Shown here: positions 17,280 through 26,871 of the stretch, piece after piece | How positions within the stretch are numbered: position 1 is the stretch's first letter | Layout: each line of letters opens with the position of its first letter | Assembly: GCF_022288805.1 (NCBI RefSeq) | Contig: NZ_JAKOPM010000004.1 | Span: forward strand, 1-64,000 | Length of the DNA: 64,000 nt | DNA from: Corynebacterium yonathiae | GTDB lineage: Bacteria; Actinomycetota; Actinomycetes; Mycobacteriales; Mycobacteriaceae | Direction of reading: 5' to 3' | The notes under the pieces: model-generated | What the model was told of the DNA's origin: nothing | Databases searched by the model: none | What the model saw: the letters and a program-made list of their open reading frames with translations, nothing else | Made by a program: the position numbers and the translations under genes

Positions 17280-17333
17280 GGCCCCTATCCTACTCGCCAC
17301 ACTGGGTTTTCACCTGCTCCAGATATAGCCAAA

Positions 17334-17363
17334 CCCACGGTAAACGCGCTGGTTCACCGTGGG
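17334..17363 (-). terminator. Terminator hairpin after ilvC
   Basis: CCCACGGT (17334-17341) pairs with ACCGTGGG (17356-17363). On the minus strand it follows the ilvC stop by about 28 nt and is trailed by TTTGGC. It probably ends the ilvBNC transcript. Confidence 0.7.
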
Positions 17364-17391
17364 TCATCTCCTATAGACGCCGCCTTATGAA

Positions 17392-18443
<1,052 letters not shown>

Positions 18444-18463
18444 GAATCAACGTCCCACCGAAT

Positions 18464-18469
18464 ACTATA
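18464..18469 (-). promoter_or_regulatory. -10 element of an internal ilvC promoter
   Basis: On the minus strand TGGTATAGTAT gives an extended -10 (TGnTATAGT) about 59 nt before the ilvC ATG. No convincing -35 box is seen. Confidence 0.55.
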
Positions 18470-18476
18470 CCAGTAG

Positions 18477-18502
18477 GTGAGATTCAATGCTCACATAGTG
18501 AG
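18477..18502. repeat. Triple GTGAG/CTCAC inverted repeat between ilvN and ilvC
   Basis: GTGAG (18477), CTCAC (18490) and GTGAG (18498) alternate in orientation, so the middle unit can pair with either side. They lie directly upstream of the putative ilvC -10 box. This could be a regulator site or alternative mRNA hairpins. Confidence 0.45.
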
Positions 18503-18505
18503 ATA

Positions 18506-19024
18506 TTAATTTCGAGGTGGCGCCATCGCTTTGGGGCCACGACCTAAGGCGACATCTCCCGACTGCACCAGCTCGAGCACACCGAATGGCTCTAAGACAT
18601 CGAGCAGCGCGGCCAGCTTTCCCGGGGTACCAGTCGCCTCCACCACCACGGATTCTTGTGCCACATCTACCACGCGAGCGCGGAAAATATTTACTGCATC
18701 GACAACCTGTGGCCGGTTAGTATTATTTGCAGCCACCTTGACCATCATCAGAGCCCGCGCCACGGTTGCATCGGCCTCGAGCTCGACTACCTTGATGACC
18801 GGAACGATTTTATTGAGCTGCTTAGTTACCTGTTCCATAATCGTCTCGGATGCATCAACCACGATGGTCAGCCGGTTAATGCCCGGATTTTCCGTTTGGG
18901 CGGAAACCAGTGAAATGATGCTGTAGCCACGCCGCGAAAACATTCCGGTCACCCGCGATAGGATTCCCTCTACGTCTTCTACCAGGACCGACAGGGTATG
19001 CCGGGAAACGTCAGTGGGTGCCAT
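18506..19024 (-). CDS. ilvN: Acetolactate synthase small (regulatory) subunit
   Basis: 172 residues. It binds the IlvB catalytic subunit and confers valine/leucine/isoleucine feedback. An N-terminal ACT domain begins TLSVLVEDVEGILSRVTGMFSRRGY and includes the INRLTIVVD strand. A second ACT-like C-terminal domain (DAVNIFRARVVDVAQESVVVEATGTPGKLAALLDVLEPFG) completes the usual length. It starts 2 bp after the ilvB stop, with a GGAGGT site inside the ilvB end. Confidence 0.96.
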   Translation of the reverse strand: MAPTDVSRHTLSVLVEDVEGILSRVTGMFSRRGYSIISLVSAQTENPGINRLTIVVDASETIMEQVTKQLNKIVPVIKVVELEADATVARALMMVKVAANNTNRPQVVDAVNIFRARVVDVAQESVVVEATGTPGKLAALLDVLEPFGVLELVQSGDVALGRGPKAMAPPRN

Positions 19025-19026
19025 GC

Positions 19027-20877
19027 CTATACCTCCTGGATAGTCTCATCAATATCGGCGGGACTTTCTGCGGCCGATTCATTTTCATCAAATAGGGGGC
19101 GCAAGCCGCGGGCATATTGAATCTCTTCGTTGGACGCGCCACCTCCAATCATTGGCCATACCTGGGCATCTTCTCCAACGATGAAGTCAATAACCACAGG
19201 GCGGTCGTTGATTGCGCGGGCCCGTTCAATCGCCGGCACCACTTCTTCTTCACAGGTAACCCGGATAGCCTCGCACCCCAGCGCTTCTGCCAAGCGGACA
19301 AAGTCCGGGGTATACGCATCGCGCTCTCGTAGCTTGGTATGGGAGTAGTTCTCATTGAAGAACAGGGTTTGCCACTGCCGGACCATTCCCAAGTTGCCGT
19401 TATTAATAACGGCAACCTTGAATGGGAAGCCCTCCAAAGCTGCGGTGGTTAGCTCCTGGTTGGTCATCTGGAAGCAGCCATCACCGTCAATTGCCCAAAC
19501 CTCTTTATCCGGACATGCTGCTTTGGCGCCGAGGGCCGCCGGTACTGCATAGCCCATGGTTCCGGCCCCGCCAGAGTTAATCCAGGAACGTGGCCGTTCA
19601 AAATCAATAAACTGTGCCGACCACATCTGGTGCTGCCCTACTCCGGCGCAGTAGATCGCCTCAGGACCTACGGTTTCACTGAGCTTTTCTAAGACAAATT
19701 GCGGATTTAACTGCCCATCCGGAGTGGGATCATAACCGCGGGGAAACCGCTCCTTGAGACCGTCAAGATAGTCCCGCCATGGGCCTGTCTGCGGAAGATT
19801 CAGGGCGGAGTTCTTGCGATATTCCTTAAGGAGCCCCGCTAATACCTTTTGTGCGTCACCCACGATAGGCACGTCCACTTCGCGGATTTTTCCAATTTCA
19901 GCAGGGTCGATATCCGCGTGAACCACCCGGGCCCCAGGGGCAAAGGTGGAGGTGTCCCCAGTGACTCGATCGTCGAAACGTGCGCCGATAGCAATAAGCA
20001 GGTCCGATCGTTGCATTGCCGCTACCGCCGGAACGGTGCCGTGCATTCCCGGCATCCCCATATGTAGCGGATGAGAATCCGGGAAAGACCCCAACGCCAT
20101 AAGCGTGGTGACGACTGGAATTCCGGTAAATTCCGCAAACTCCCGCAGCTCCTTTGCCGCACCCGCCTTGATTACGCCGCCACCGGCGTAAATGACCGGT
20201 TTTTCCGCTTGCGCGATGAGCTCGACCGCTTGCGCGATTTGGCGGTGATGTGGCTTGGTCGTTGGCTTATATCCCGGCAAATCGAACGTAGTTGGAAAAG
20301 AATAGTCCAAGTGGCCATTCTGAACGTCTTTCGGGATATCCACTAAGACCGGACCTGGGCGGCCTGTGGAAGCCAAATGGAATGCTGCAGCAATAGCAGC
20401 AGGAATTTGGCTAGGCTCCGTCACGATGTAGTTGTGCTTGGTAATCGGCATTGTCACGCCGCGGATATCTGCCTCTTGGAAGGCATCGGTTCCCAAAAGA
20501 TTGCTTCCCACCTGGCCGGTGATGGCAACGATGGGGACGGAGTCCAGGTTGGCGTCGGCAAGCGCTGTCACCAAGTTAGTAGCCCCCGGCCCAGAGGTGG
20601 CAATGCACACGCCTACCTTGCCTGAGGCTTGGGCGTAACCCTCTGCAGCGTGGCCAGCCCCCTGCTCATGGCGGGTGAGCACATGCCGCAACTTGGTCGA
20701 GGCATGCAAGGCATCGTAGAGAGGAAGCACAGCGCCGCCTGGAATGCCGAAGACTAGATCGGTTCCCAAGTCTTCAAGAGTGCGGACAATGGCGTGGGCA
20801 CCACTCATCCGCTCCGGAGCGTGGGCGCGTGAGGCTGCAGCCACCGAAGCGGGCGTGGGCGAAGTTGTCGTAACCAC
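19027..20877 (-). CDS. ilvB: Acetolactate synthase large (catalytic) subunit
   Basis: 616 residues. It joins pyruvate to pyruvate or 2-ketobutyrate at the branch point of Val, Leu and Ile synthesis. GTG 20877 is preferred over the longer frame because AAGGAG lies 10 nt upstream and C. glutamicum IlvB begins at about this point. The TPP glutamate is in [16 protein letters not shown], the FAD domain is central ([11 protein letters not shown]), and the C-terminal TPP motif is [12 protein letters not shown] with INNGNLGM. It is preceded by a leader-peptide attenuator, so transcription should fall when branched-chain aminoacyl-tRNAs are plentiful. Confidence 0.96.
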   Translation of the reverse strand: MVTTTSPTPASVAAASRAHAPERMSGAHAIVRTLEDLGTDLVFGIPGGAVLPLYDALHASTKLRHVLTRHEQGAGHAAEGYAQASGKVGVCIATSGPGATNLVTALADANLDSVPIVAITGQVGSNLLGTDAFQEADIRGVTMPITKHNYIVTEPSQIPAAIAAAFHLASTGRPGPVLVDIPKDVQNGHLDYSFPTTFDLPGYKPTTKPHHRQIAQAVELIAQAEKPVIYAGGGVIKAGAAKELREFAEFTGIPVVTTLMALGSFPDSHPLHMGMPGMHGTVPAVAAMQRSDLLIAIGARFDDRVTGDTSTFAPGARVVHADIDPAEIGKIREVDVPIVGDAQKVLAGLLKEYRKNSALNLPQTGPWRDYLDGLKERFPRGYDPTPDGQLNPQFVLEKLSETVGPEAIYCAGVGQHQMWSAQFIDFERPRSWINSGGAGTMGYAVPAALGAKAACPDKEVWAIDGDGCFQMTNQELTTAALEGFPFKVAVINNGNLGMVRQWQTLFFNENYSHTKLRERDAYTPDFVRLAEALGCEAIRVTCEEEVVPAIERARAINDRPVVIDFIVGEDAQVWPMIGGGASNEEIQYARGLRPLFDENESAAESPADIDETIQEV

Positions 20878-20950
20878 GGTTAATGTGCTCCTTGGATTGC
20901 TCTGATACTGGTCCTGATCATCATCGTTAACGCCTTTAGATATGAACAAA

Positions 20951-20980
20951 GCCCCCGCGGGCTGGTGTGTCTGCGGGGGC
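20951..20980 (-). terminator. Attenuator terminator of the ilvBNC leader
   Basis: GCCCCCGC (20951-20958) pairs with GCGGGGGC (20973-20980); on the minus strand the stem is followed by TTTGTT. It lies between the leader peptide and ilvB, where an attenuator terminator is expected. Confidence 0.85.
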
Positions 20981-21009
20981 GAAAAGCGTCGACGTCATAG
21001 GCGCCGCGG

Positions 21010-21051
21010 TCACCACCGCGCTGGTACTACCTGAAGTCGAATAATGATCAT
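21010..21051 (-). CDS. ilvBNC leader peptide (attenuation)
   Basis: A 13-residue peptide, MIIIRLQVVPARW, from ATG 21051 to TGA 21010-21012. It holds three Ile, one Leu and two Val codons in a row of eleven, closely resembling the Ile/Val-rich leader known for the C. glutamicum ilvBNC operon. A second ATG two codons upstream (21057) could extend it to 15 residues. The -10 hexamer TATAGT (21059-21064) ends 7 nt before ATG 21051, so this ATG would be at the transcript's first base. Ribosome stalling on the Ile/Leu/Val codons would stop the GC-rich terminator downstream from forming. A small hairpin (GCGGT / ACCGC, 21006-21019) sits over the leader stop codon. Confidence 0.85.
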   Translation of the reverse strand: MIIIRLQVVPARW

Positions 21052-21058
21052 GGACATG

Positions 21059-21064
21059 ACTATA
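21059..21064 (-). promoter_or_regulatory. -10 element of the ilvBNC promoter
   Basis: TATAGT on the minus strand in an extended context (GTGTATAGT), 7 nt before the leader-peptide ATG. The rest of 20878-21183 holds the attenuator and the PH-protein promoter; I see no gene there other than the leader peptide. Confidence 0.65.
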
Positions 21065-21183
21065 CACCGATAGGTATTACAGCCGTGCCGATTACCCCCT
21101 TTTGGGATCCTATTCTCATATAGTGGGATACATGTGAAAATAGGTTAGCCCTCGCCTACCTCTGTGAATTAGGCTTGCACACT

Positions 21184-21726
21184 ATGACTCCACCACCTAA
21201 GGACAACAAACCTCATCAGTCCACCACCCAGGCAGAGGTTTTCAAGCCATCCCGCGACCACATCTTGGGCATCCTCATCCTGTCCGCTATTGCGCTTTTA
21301 AGCATTGGTTGGGCCCCCAAATACCTCGCATGGTTGTTCATTATCCCCATCCTCGGATTGTGGTGGGTCATAAAATCCCGCACCAAGGTCTCCGAATCCG
21401 GGATCAGTATCTCCTATGCCTTCCGGAAAAAGGTGCAGATCCCGTGGGACGATTTTGCCGGTATCGGGTTCCAACGCGCCCGCGCCTTTGCTCGTACGAG
21501 AAGCGGCGCGGAGCACAGCCTGCCCGGCATTACCTTTAACTCGCTCCCGCGACTTTCGGAAGCCTCCCGCGGCCGCATCCCTGATGCCCTTACCCAGGGC
21601 CGTAAAGCGGCAGATGAAAAGGTGGTTATCGTCCACCGCGACGGCCAACAGATCCTCCTCAGCAAAGAAGAGTACGAGGACTACCTTGAGCGCCACCCCG
21701 AGCTCAAGCCTTCGGCCGACAACTAA
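21184..21726 (+). CDS. PH-domain membrane protein (Cfp6-like)
   Basis: 180 residues. Two adjacent hydrophobic helices near the N-terminus (ILGILILSAIALLSI and AWLFIIPILGLWWVI) are followed by a bacterial PH-like domain (VSESGISISYAFRKKVQIPWDDFAGIGF) and an acidic end. The same kind of protein lies beside ilvB in mycobacteria (Rv3004, low-molecular-weight antigen 6) and in C. glutamicum. The function is unknown. ATG 21184 is chosen; TAGGCT lies 8 nt upstream and there is no ribosome binding site, so it is probably leaderless. It is divergent from ilvB. Confidence 0.82.
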   Translation: MTPPPKDNKPHQSTTQAEVFKPSRDHILGILILSAIALLSIGWAPKYLAWLFIIPILGLWWVIKSRTKVSESGISISYAFRKKVQIPWDDFAGIGFQRARAFARTRSGAEHSLPGITFNSLPRLSEASRGRIPDALTQGRKAADEKVVIVHRDGQQILLSKEEYEDYLERHPELKPSADN

Positions 21727-21776
21727 ATACCTGCCTAGACTCCCCCACGTCCCTTTAAGGAATGGTGACTTTAACC

Positions 21777-23630
21777 ATGTTCCCGCTGCGTTCAAAAGTA
21801 ACTACCGTCGGCCGCCAAGCCTCTGGCGCCCGCGCCCTCTGGCGGGCTACCGGCACCAAGGAAAATGACTTTGGCAAACCGATCGTCGCCATCGCCAACT
21901 CCTATACCCAATTCGTCCCCGGCCATGTGCACCTGAAAAACGTCGGCGATATCGTCGCCGATGCCGTACGCGAAGCCGGTGGCGTGCCCAAGGAATTTAA
22001 TACCATCGCTGTCGACGATGGCATCGCTATGGGCCACAGCGGCATGCTGTACTCGCTGCCCTCGCGCGAAATCATTTCCGATTCCATCGAGTACATGGCC
22101 AATGCCCATACTGCCGACGCCCTGGTATGCATCTCCAACTGCGATAAGATCACCCCGGGCATGCTCAATGCTGCCCTGCGGTTAAATATCCCCACCATCT
22201 TCGTCTCGGGTGGACCGATGGAAGCCGGAAAGGCCGTTGTAGTAGATGGGGTAGCCCACGCACCCACCGATCTCATCACCGCCATCACCGCCTCGGCCAA
22301 CGACGCGGTATCTGATGAAGGATTAACCCAAGTCGAGGAATCCGCCTGCCCTACCTGCGGCTCCTGCTCCGGCATGTTTACTGCCAATTCCATGAACTGC
22401 CTGACCGAAGCACTCGGCCTAGCCTTGCCCGGCAACGGCACTACCTTGGCTACTCACACGGCCCGCCGCAGCCTATTTGAAAAGGCCGGCTCCACTGTCG
22501 TCGATATGTGCCGCCGCTATTACGGCGAAGAAGACGAATCCGTCCTGCCGCGCAATATCGCCACTAAGGAAGCCTTCACTAACGCCATGGCCCTAGATAT
22601 GGCCATGGGCGGCTCCACCAATACCATCCTGCACACGCTGGCGGCCGCCCAGGAAGGCGAGGTAGACTTCACCCTAGATGACATCAATGACATCTCCTAC
22701 CGCGTCCCGTGTTTGTCCAAGGTAGCGCCCAACGGCACCTACCACATTGAAGACGTCCACCGCGCCGGCGGCATCCCCGCGATTTTGGGCGAACTTCGCC
22801 GCGCCGGACACCTCAATCTCAAGGTACATACAGCGCTGTATGACAATGCCGAGCAGTGGCTAGATGACTGGGATATCCGCAACCCCCACGCCACCGAGGA
22901 GGCCCGCGAACTGTACTACGCCGCGCCGGGCGGGGTGCGCACCACTGAGCCATTCTCCCAATCCAACCGCTGGGACGAACTCGATACCGATGCCGCCAAT
23001 GGCTGCATCCACGACGCCGAGCATGCCTTTTCTTCCGACGGCGGCCTCGTTGTCCTGCGCGGCAACTTGGCCCCCGACGGGGCCATCGTCAAGGCCGCGG
23101 GCGTCGAAGAGGAGCTGTGGACCTTCTCCGGCCCTGCACGGGTCGTGGAATCCCAAGAAGAAGCGGTATCTATCATCCTCAATAAGGAGGTTCAGCCGGG
23201 CGATGTCGTGGTCATCCGCTATGAAGGCCCGGCAGGTGGCCCTGGCATGCAAGAGATGCTCCACCCGACCTCCTTCCTCAAGGGCGCCGGTTTGGGGAAG
23301 GCATGTGCCTTGATTACCGACGGCCGCTTCTCCGGCGGCACCTCTGGGCTTTCCATTGGCCACATCTCCCCCGAGGCGGCCCACCAGGGAATGATCGGCC
23401 TCATCGAAAACGGCGACACCATCACAATCAATATCCACGAACGCGAGCTCACCTTGGACGTAGCCGAAGACGTGCTGGAGCGCCGCCGCGCCGCCCAAGA
23501 ACAGCGCGAGCGCCCCTGGACTCCGCTAAACCGCAACCGCCCCATCACTAAGGCGCTGCGCGCATATGCCGCCATGGCCACCTCTGCCGACCGCGGCGCG
23601 GTGCGCGTAGTCGACGGACATGTGAATTAG
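21777..23630 (+). CDS. ilvD: Dihydroxy-acid dehydratase
   Basis: 617 residues. This Fe-S dehydratase makes the 2-keto acids of Val and Ile synthesis. [20 protein letters not shown] matches the start of C. glutamicum IlvD, and AAGGAATGG precedes the ATG. Cluster ligands are in [10 protein letters not shown] and [12 protein letters not shown]. The Mg/substrate region [10 protein letters not shown] and the C-terminal [15 protein letters not shown] are intact. It follows the PH-protein gene in the same direction with a 50-bp gap. Confidence 0.96.
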   Translation: MFPLRSKVTTVGRQASGARALWRATGTKENDFGKPIVAIANSYTQFVPGHVHLKNVGDIVADAVREAGGVPKEFNTIAVDDGIAMGHSGMLYSLPSREIISDSIEYMANAHTADALVCISNCDKITPGMLNAALRLNIPTIFVSGGPMEAGKAVVVDGVAHAPTDLITAITASANDAVSDEGLTQVEESACPTCGSCSGMFTANSMNCLTEALGLALPGNGTTLATHTARRSLFEKAGSTVVDMCRRYYGEEDESVLPRNIATKEAFTNAMALDMAMGGSTNTILHTLAAAQEGEVDFTLDDINDISYRVPCLSKVAPNGTYHIEDVHRAGGIPAILGELRRAGHLNLKVHTALYDNAEQWLDDWDIRNPHATEEARELYYAAPGGVRTTEPFSQSNRWDELDTDAANGCIHDAEHAFSSDGGLVVLRGNLAPDGAIVKAAGVEEELWTFSGPARVVESQEEAVSIILNKEVQPGDVVVIRYEGPAGGPGMQEMLHPTSFLKGAGLGKACALITDGRFSGGTSGLSIGHISPEAAHQGMIGLIENGDTITINIHERELTLDVAEDVLERRRAAQEQRERPWTPLNRNRPITKALRAYAAMATSADRGAVRVVDGHVN

Positions 23631-23710
23631 CCAGGAACAACTACTAAATCCCTATGAGCCTCGGTGGGGTGCGCGCCCGTTTACCTGCAGATCACATAAA
23701 GTGTACTGCG

Positions 23711-24982
23711 ATGAGATTCGCGCGTACCCCATTATTCCGTTATGCCCTGACCTTATTGGGGCTCATTCTTGGCGCTAGGAAGATCGTTCAAGACACCCGC
23801 ATCACAGACTTCCCCATCGACATGGTGGTCTACCGCGAGGGCGTCAAGGCCTTCCTTGAACACCGCTCTGTCTACAGCGAACCCATGCTGGCCGGCGATA
23901 TCGAGCTTCCATTTATTTATCCACCCTTCGGCGCGCTGGCCATGGTCCCGCTGACGGCCTTCGATGGCATTGACCACGATATGGCAGGCGACATCGTGGT
24001 CATCCTCTCGGATGTTCTCGTGCTCGTATGCCTCTACTTCGTCTTTAAGGCGATACTGAAGACCTCGGAGTTCCTCCTGCCCGTTACCGCTATTACTTGG
24101 GCGATTGTATTGCGCTTCGAGCCAGTAGACCTCAATAATGGCTTTGCTCAAATCAATATCGTGGTCATGACGCTCGTTGTACTCGACCTGGTTCCGCGCA
24201 AACGCTTCCTGCCGCAAGGCGTCTTGATTGGCTTGGCCGCCGCGATCAAAATTACCCCGCTGGCTATGTTGCTTTATTTCCTCGTGCGCAAGGAGTGGAA
24301 GCAGATTGCCACAGCGCTCCTTTCCGCTGTTGCGGCCACCCTCCTTGCCGCAGCCTTCCGCTGGCACGCGTTCATGGAGTTCTTCAGTTCCAAATTGCTC
24401 GATATGGGCTCTGGCGGCGACTTCGGCGTAGGCACTGATTACCAGTCCAATAGCTCTATCAAGGGCACCATCCAGCGCATGTATTCTTCTTCCGAGGCCA
24501 TGGACGCCAATGGGTTGGCCATCAACATTGCGTGGATCACCGCCTCCCTCGTGGTCATTGCATTCGCGGCGTGGCTTATTAAGCGACTGTGCGAGGAGCA
24601 CCTGCTTGTCGACGCCCAAATGGTCACCGCCCTCACCCTCCTGCTCATCTCCCCCGTTTCCTGGTCACACCACTGGGTCTGGCTCACGCTCATCATCCCA
24701 GTCTTCCTTTACCGCGCCTGGAGCTGGCTTTCTACTGGATGGGCCGCGGGCAGCCTTCTTACCGTTCTCGTTGCCTGGGCAGGCATGCTGCTGACCGTCC
24801 CGCCCAAGTGGTGGTGGGGCGATCAAGTCGATGTCCACGCCATGGAGCGCTACCAAAAGTTTTGGGTAGATGACTTCGTCTGGCTAACCATACTGTCCGT
24901 CGCGCTTTATACAGCCGCGCTATACGTCGCCCGTCGCAACCGAACCGCGCACACCGCTACTCCTGCCCCGCTAGCGCCTTAA
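23711..24982 (+). CDS. Polyprenyl-phosphate-dependent mannosyltransferase-like GT87 protein
   Basis: 423 residues from ATG 23711; the 19-residue upstream extension lacks a membrane-topology signal and is rejected. About ten hydrophobic helices are visible. The first extracellular loop carries TDFPIDMVVYREGVKAFLE, with the Asp expected for GT-C enzymes, then FIYPPFGAL. Later motifs are GLAAAIKITPLAMLLYFLV and SPVSWSHHWVW, which are typical of GT87 (DUF2029). Related actinobacterial enzymes add mannose to lipomannan or arabinomannan precursors using polyprenyl-phosphomannose. It follows ilvD and its end overlaps the convergent regulator gene by 26 bp. Confidence 0.78.
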   Translation: MRFARTPLFRYALTLLGLILGARKIVQDTRITDFPIDMVVYREGVKAFLEHRSVYSEPMLAGDIELPFIYPPFGALAMVPLTAFDGIDHDMAGDIVVILSDVLVLVCLYFVFKAILKTSEFLLPVTAITWAIVLRFEPVDLNNGFAQINIVVMTLVVLDLVPRKRFLPQGVLIGLAAAIKITPLAMLLYFLVRKEWKQIATALLSAVAATLLAAAFRWHAFMEFFSSKLLDMGSGGDFGVGTDYQSNSSIKGTIQRMYSSSEAMDANGLAINIAWITASLVVIAFAAWLIKRLCEEHLLVDAQMVTALTLLLISPVSWSHHWVWLTLIIPVFLYRAWSWLSTGWAAGSLLTVLVAWAGMLLTVPPKWWWGDQVDVHAMERYQKFWVDDFVWLTILSVALYTAALYVARRNRTAHTATPAPLAP

Positions 24983-25274
24983 GCGCCGAAAGGTGCGAGT
25001 CGAATGCGGCCTTGCCTTTAGCCGTGAGCATCACCCACACCGTGTCCTTGCCGCGCGAGGATCCGTACTCGCGAAATCGGCTGATATAACCCTCTTTTTC
25101 CAGGGCGCTTAGTTGCTTGGACAAAGTGGCATCAGATTGCCCCACCTTGTCCCGGATCGCTGCAAAGCGCATCTCCTTGTTTATGGTTCCTTCCACGGCC
25201 CCAGCCGCGTTGAGTACCGCGCAAATCTTAAACCGGTTGAGCGGGTGAATTATCGGATCGAGCTCACTCATCAC
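24957..25274 (-). CDS. Winged-helix transcriptional regulator (HTH_34/MarR-like)
   Basis: 105 residues, a single winged-helix domain: HPLNRFKICAVLNAAGAVEG, AIRDKVGQSDATLSKQLSALEKEGYI as the recognition region, and a basic wing (FREYGSSRGKDTVWVMLTAKG). Its start overlaps the end of the membrane-protein gene by 11 bp, forming a two-gene unit. Such small regulators usually repress their own operon; the perfect palindrome at 25775-25791, touching the operon's -10 box, is the obvious operator candidate (inference). The signal sensed is unknown. Confidence 0.8.
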   Translation of the reverse strand: MMSELDPIIHPLNRFKICAVLNAAGAVEGTINKEMRFAAIRDKVGQSDATLSKQLSALEKEGYISRFREYGSSRGKDTVWVMLTAKGKAAFDSHLSALKALAGQE

Positions 25275-25728
25275 CGTTCGCCCGTGCCCTTTCCTCCGAC
25301 GGATGCGTAGCTGGGTCCATAACTCCGGCTTCCAAAAGCCAGAAAGCCGCTATTCCCCACAGAATAAAGACCACCGCTGCCGCGACCATGTGTCCTTCGA
25401 GGAAAGGACGAAAGAATATCGGGGACAAACATAAAAGCTGGCCGCCGAAAAATTTCTTATCCGGTTTTGGCGCCTTAAACGGGTCCTGACGATAGCTGGG
25501 GCGGACATTTCCCTGATACATTCCAACCCACATCAGCAGTCCGAGCATGGCCACCATAAAGGCTAAAAAGACCCAGGCAGGAATGACCTCCGACCATTGG
25601 GTCATCACAAAGTAAGCACCGGCTATCACAGTTACCAAGAGTGCATGAAGGGCTGTTTTCGTGGTCCTTTTGGACTTTCTGTTGACTTCCTCATTAAAGG
25701 CCAGTGCCTCGTGCACGCTGTCGCCCAT
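25264..25728 (-). CDS. Membrane protein paired with the winged-helix regulator
   Basis: 154 residues from ATG 25728, chosen because AAGGGA lies 8 nt upstream and the likely promoter (-10 TATAGT at 25769-25774) lies inside the longer open frame. Four hydrophobic segments are visible: ALHALLVTVIAGAYFVM, WVFLAFMVAMLGLLMWVG, the CLSPIFFRPFLE region, and VAAAVVFILWGIAAFWLL. I recognise no family. It may act with or be controlled by the overlapping regulator. Confidence 0.6.
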   Translation of the reverse strand: MGDSVHEALAFNEEVNRKSKRTTKTALHALLVTVIAGAYFVMTQWSEVIPAWVFLAFMVAMLGLLMWVGMYQGNVRPSYRQDPFKAPKPDKKFFGGQLLCLSPIFFRPFLEGHMVAAAVVFILWGIAAFWLLEAGVMDPATHPSEERARANGDE

Positions 25729-25768
25729 AGCTGCCGTCCCTTTCGCCTTCGCCCCTCCCTTGTTTTCC

Positions 25769-25791
25769 ACTATAGAAAGTATCATACTTTC
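25769..25791 (-). promoter_or_regulatory. Promoter -10 box with abutting 17-bp palindromic operator
   Basis: GAAAGTAT-C-ATACTTTC at 25775-25791 is a perfect inverted repeat. It directly touches TATAGT (minus strand, 25769-25774), which would be the -10 element of the membrane-protein/regulator operon. A protein bound there would block RNA polymerase. Confidence 0.6.
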
Positions 25792-25820
25792 CCTCCTGGA
25801 AAGCAAGGAGTAAAAGAAAA

Positions 25821-25840
25821 TCCGCCGCTATTGCGACGGA
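25821..25840 (-). terminator. Terminator after the DoxX gene
   Basis: TCCGCCGC / GCGACGGA stem with one mismatch and a 4-nt loop. On the minus strand it is followed by TTTTCTTTT, 15 nt after the stop codon. Confidence 0.8.
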
Positions 25841-25854
25841 CAATCTATTAGCGC

Positions 25855-26802
25855 CTAATTCAGCGGATTAACCCCTGCGCCGAAGAACCAGAGTGCAGCG
25901 AGGATGGCGATGCCGATTAGCACAAAGACCCAGGAAGTGCCCAGTGGGCGGCGCGCCCAGGAGCGCTTGAAGTCTAGGGAAATAAAGCCCGGGCCAGTAA
26001 ACTGCAGTCCCACGGCGACAACGAAGAGAACCAAAGAAAGCCAGACGGAATCTGGCCAGCTAAAGACGTCCAAACCGGCATCGGTCTGCGCTAGCTCGTG
26101 GACAGCGCTAAAGCCGGTCACTACCAAGCCCAGCATGGCAGCTAGAGGCGTAATGAGTCCCAGCAACAGGAATACACCAGCGATAAGCTGCATGGTCGGA
26201 ACCGCAATCGACAGCGCGGTATCCCAAGCATAGTTGGTAAAATCACCCTCTAGACCGGACAAGCCCTGGCTATCTCCGAGCTCGAAGAAGATTTTTGCAC
26301 CGGCAATGATTAGGTAGGCGCTCAGTCCGATGCGAATGAATAGCAGACCAAAGTCGATAGTGCCGCGGCGCCCATAGCGGTGGTAGCCTTCTTTTTCTTC
26401 CTGCTCCGCCTGCAGGCGAGCCTCGCGCTCCTCTGCAGTTTCAGTGCTGAGGGTGCTTTCCACGGGGGCGTCGGCAGTAGCCAGCGCCGACTCTTGCTCG
26501 ACGCTAGCCGGCGTGCCGGACTCCGGTTGGGCAAATGCTACGGTCTCCTCGCTGGCACCACTTTGCTGACGCGCAGCCTCATTCGCACTGGAGTAGGACA
26601 TTACCTCAGTTTCAGGGTGGTCCTGCTGCGCCCGGGAAGGCTTGATTTCCTGGGGCTCGGCGCGGCCGGCGCGCTCGAAAAGGCCCGGCTTCGAATTCTT
26701 CTCACTGGAAACGGAATCTTTGCTCGCGGGCTTGGCGTTGTAGGTAGGCACGCCCATGTCTTCATCTAACGGTGTGGCTTTATCCGGCTGTTTTTCGCTC
26801 AT
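25855..26802 (-). CDS. DoxX-family membrane protein with a long disordered N-terminus
   Basis: 315 residues. The first 145 are hydrophilic, rich in Glu, Ser and Ala, with no signal peptide, so they should be cytoplasmic and disordered. The C-terminal half is a four-helix DoxX domain: DFGLLFIRIGLSAYLIIAGAKIF, the amphipathic loop, AGVFLLLGLITPLAAMLGL, and WLSLVLFVVAVGLQF. DoxX proteins relate to quinone or thiol redox complexes in mycobacteria, but this one has no linked partner. TAAATT lies 6 nt before the ATG and GGAG is also present. Confidence 0.8.
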   Translation of the reverse strand: MSEKQPDKATPLDEDMGVPTYNAKPASKDSVSSEKNSKPGLFERAGRAEPQEIKPSRAQQDHPETEVMSYSSANEAARQQSGASEETVAFAQPESGTPASVEQESALATADAPVESTLSTETAEEREARLQAEQEEKEGYHRYGRRGTIDFGLLFIRIGLSAYLIIAGAKIFFELGDSQGLSGLEGDFTNYAWDTALSIAVPTMQLIAGVFLLLGLITPLAAMLGLVVTGFSAVHELAQTDAGLDVFSWPDSVWLSLVLFVVAVGLQFTGPGFISLDFKRSWARRPLGTSWVFVLIGIAILAALWFFGAGVNPLN

Positions 26803-26871
26803 AGCTCCAATTTAAGGCACGGGCCTGCGCTTTTGTGGTACCCGCCACGGCGCGCCGTTGCAGCAAACTGG

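Noticed and set aside
23753..24619. 288-codon open frame antisense to the GT87 gene
   Set aside because: Charged, motif-free product opposite a well-supported membrane enzyme.
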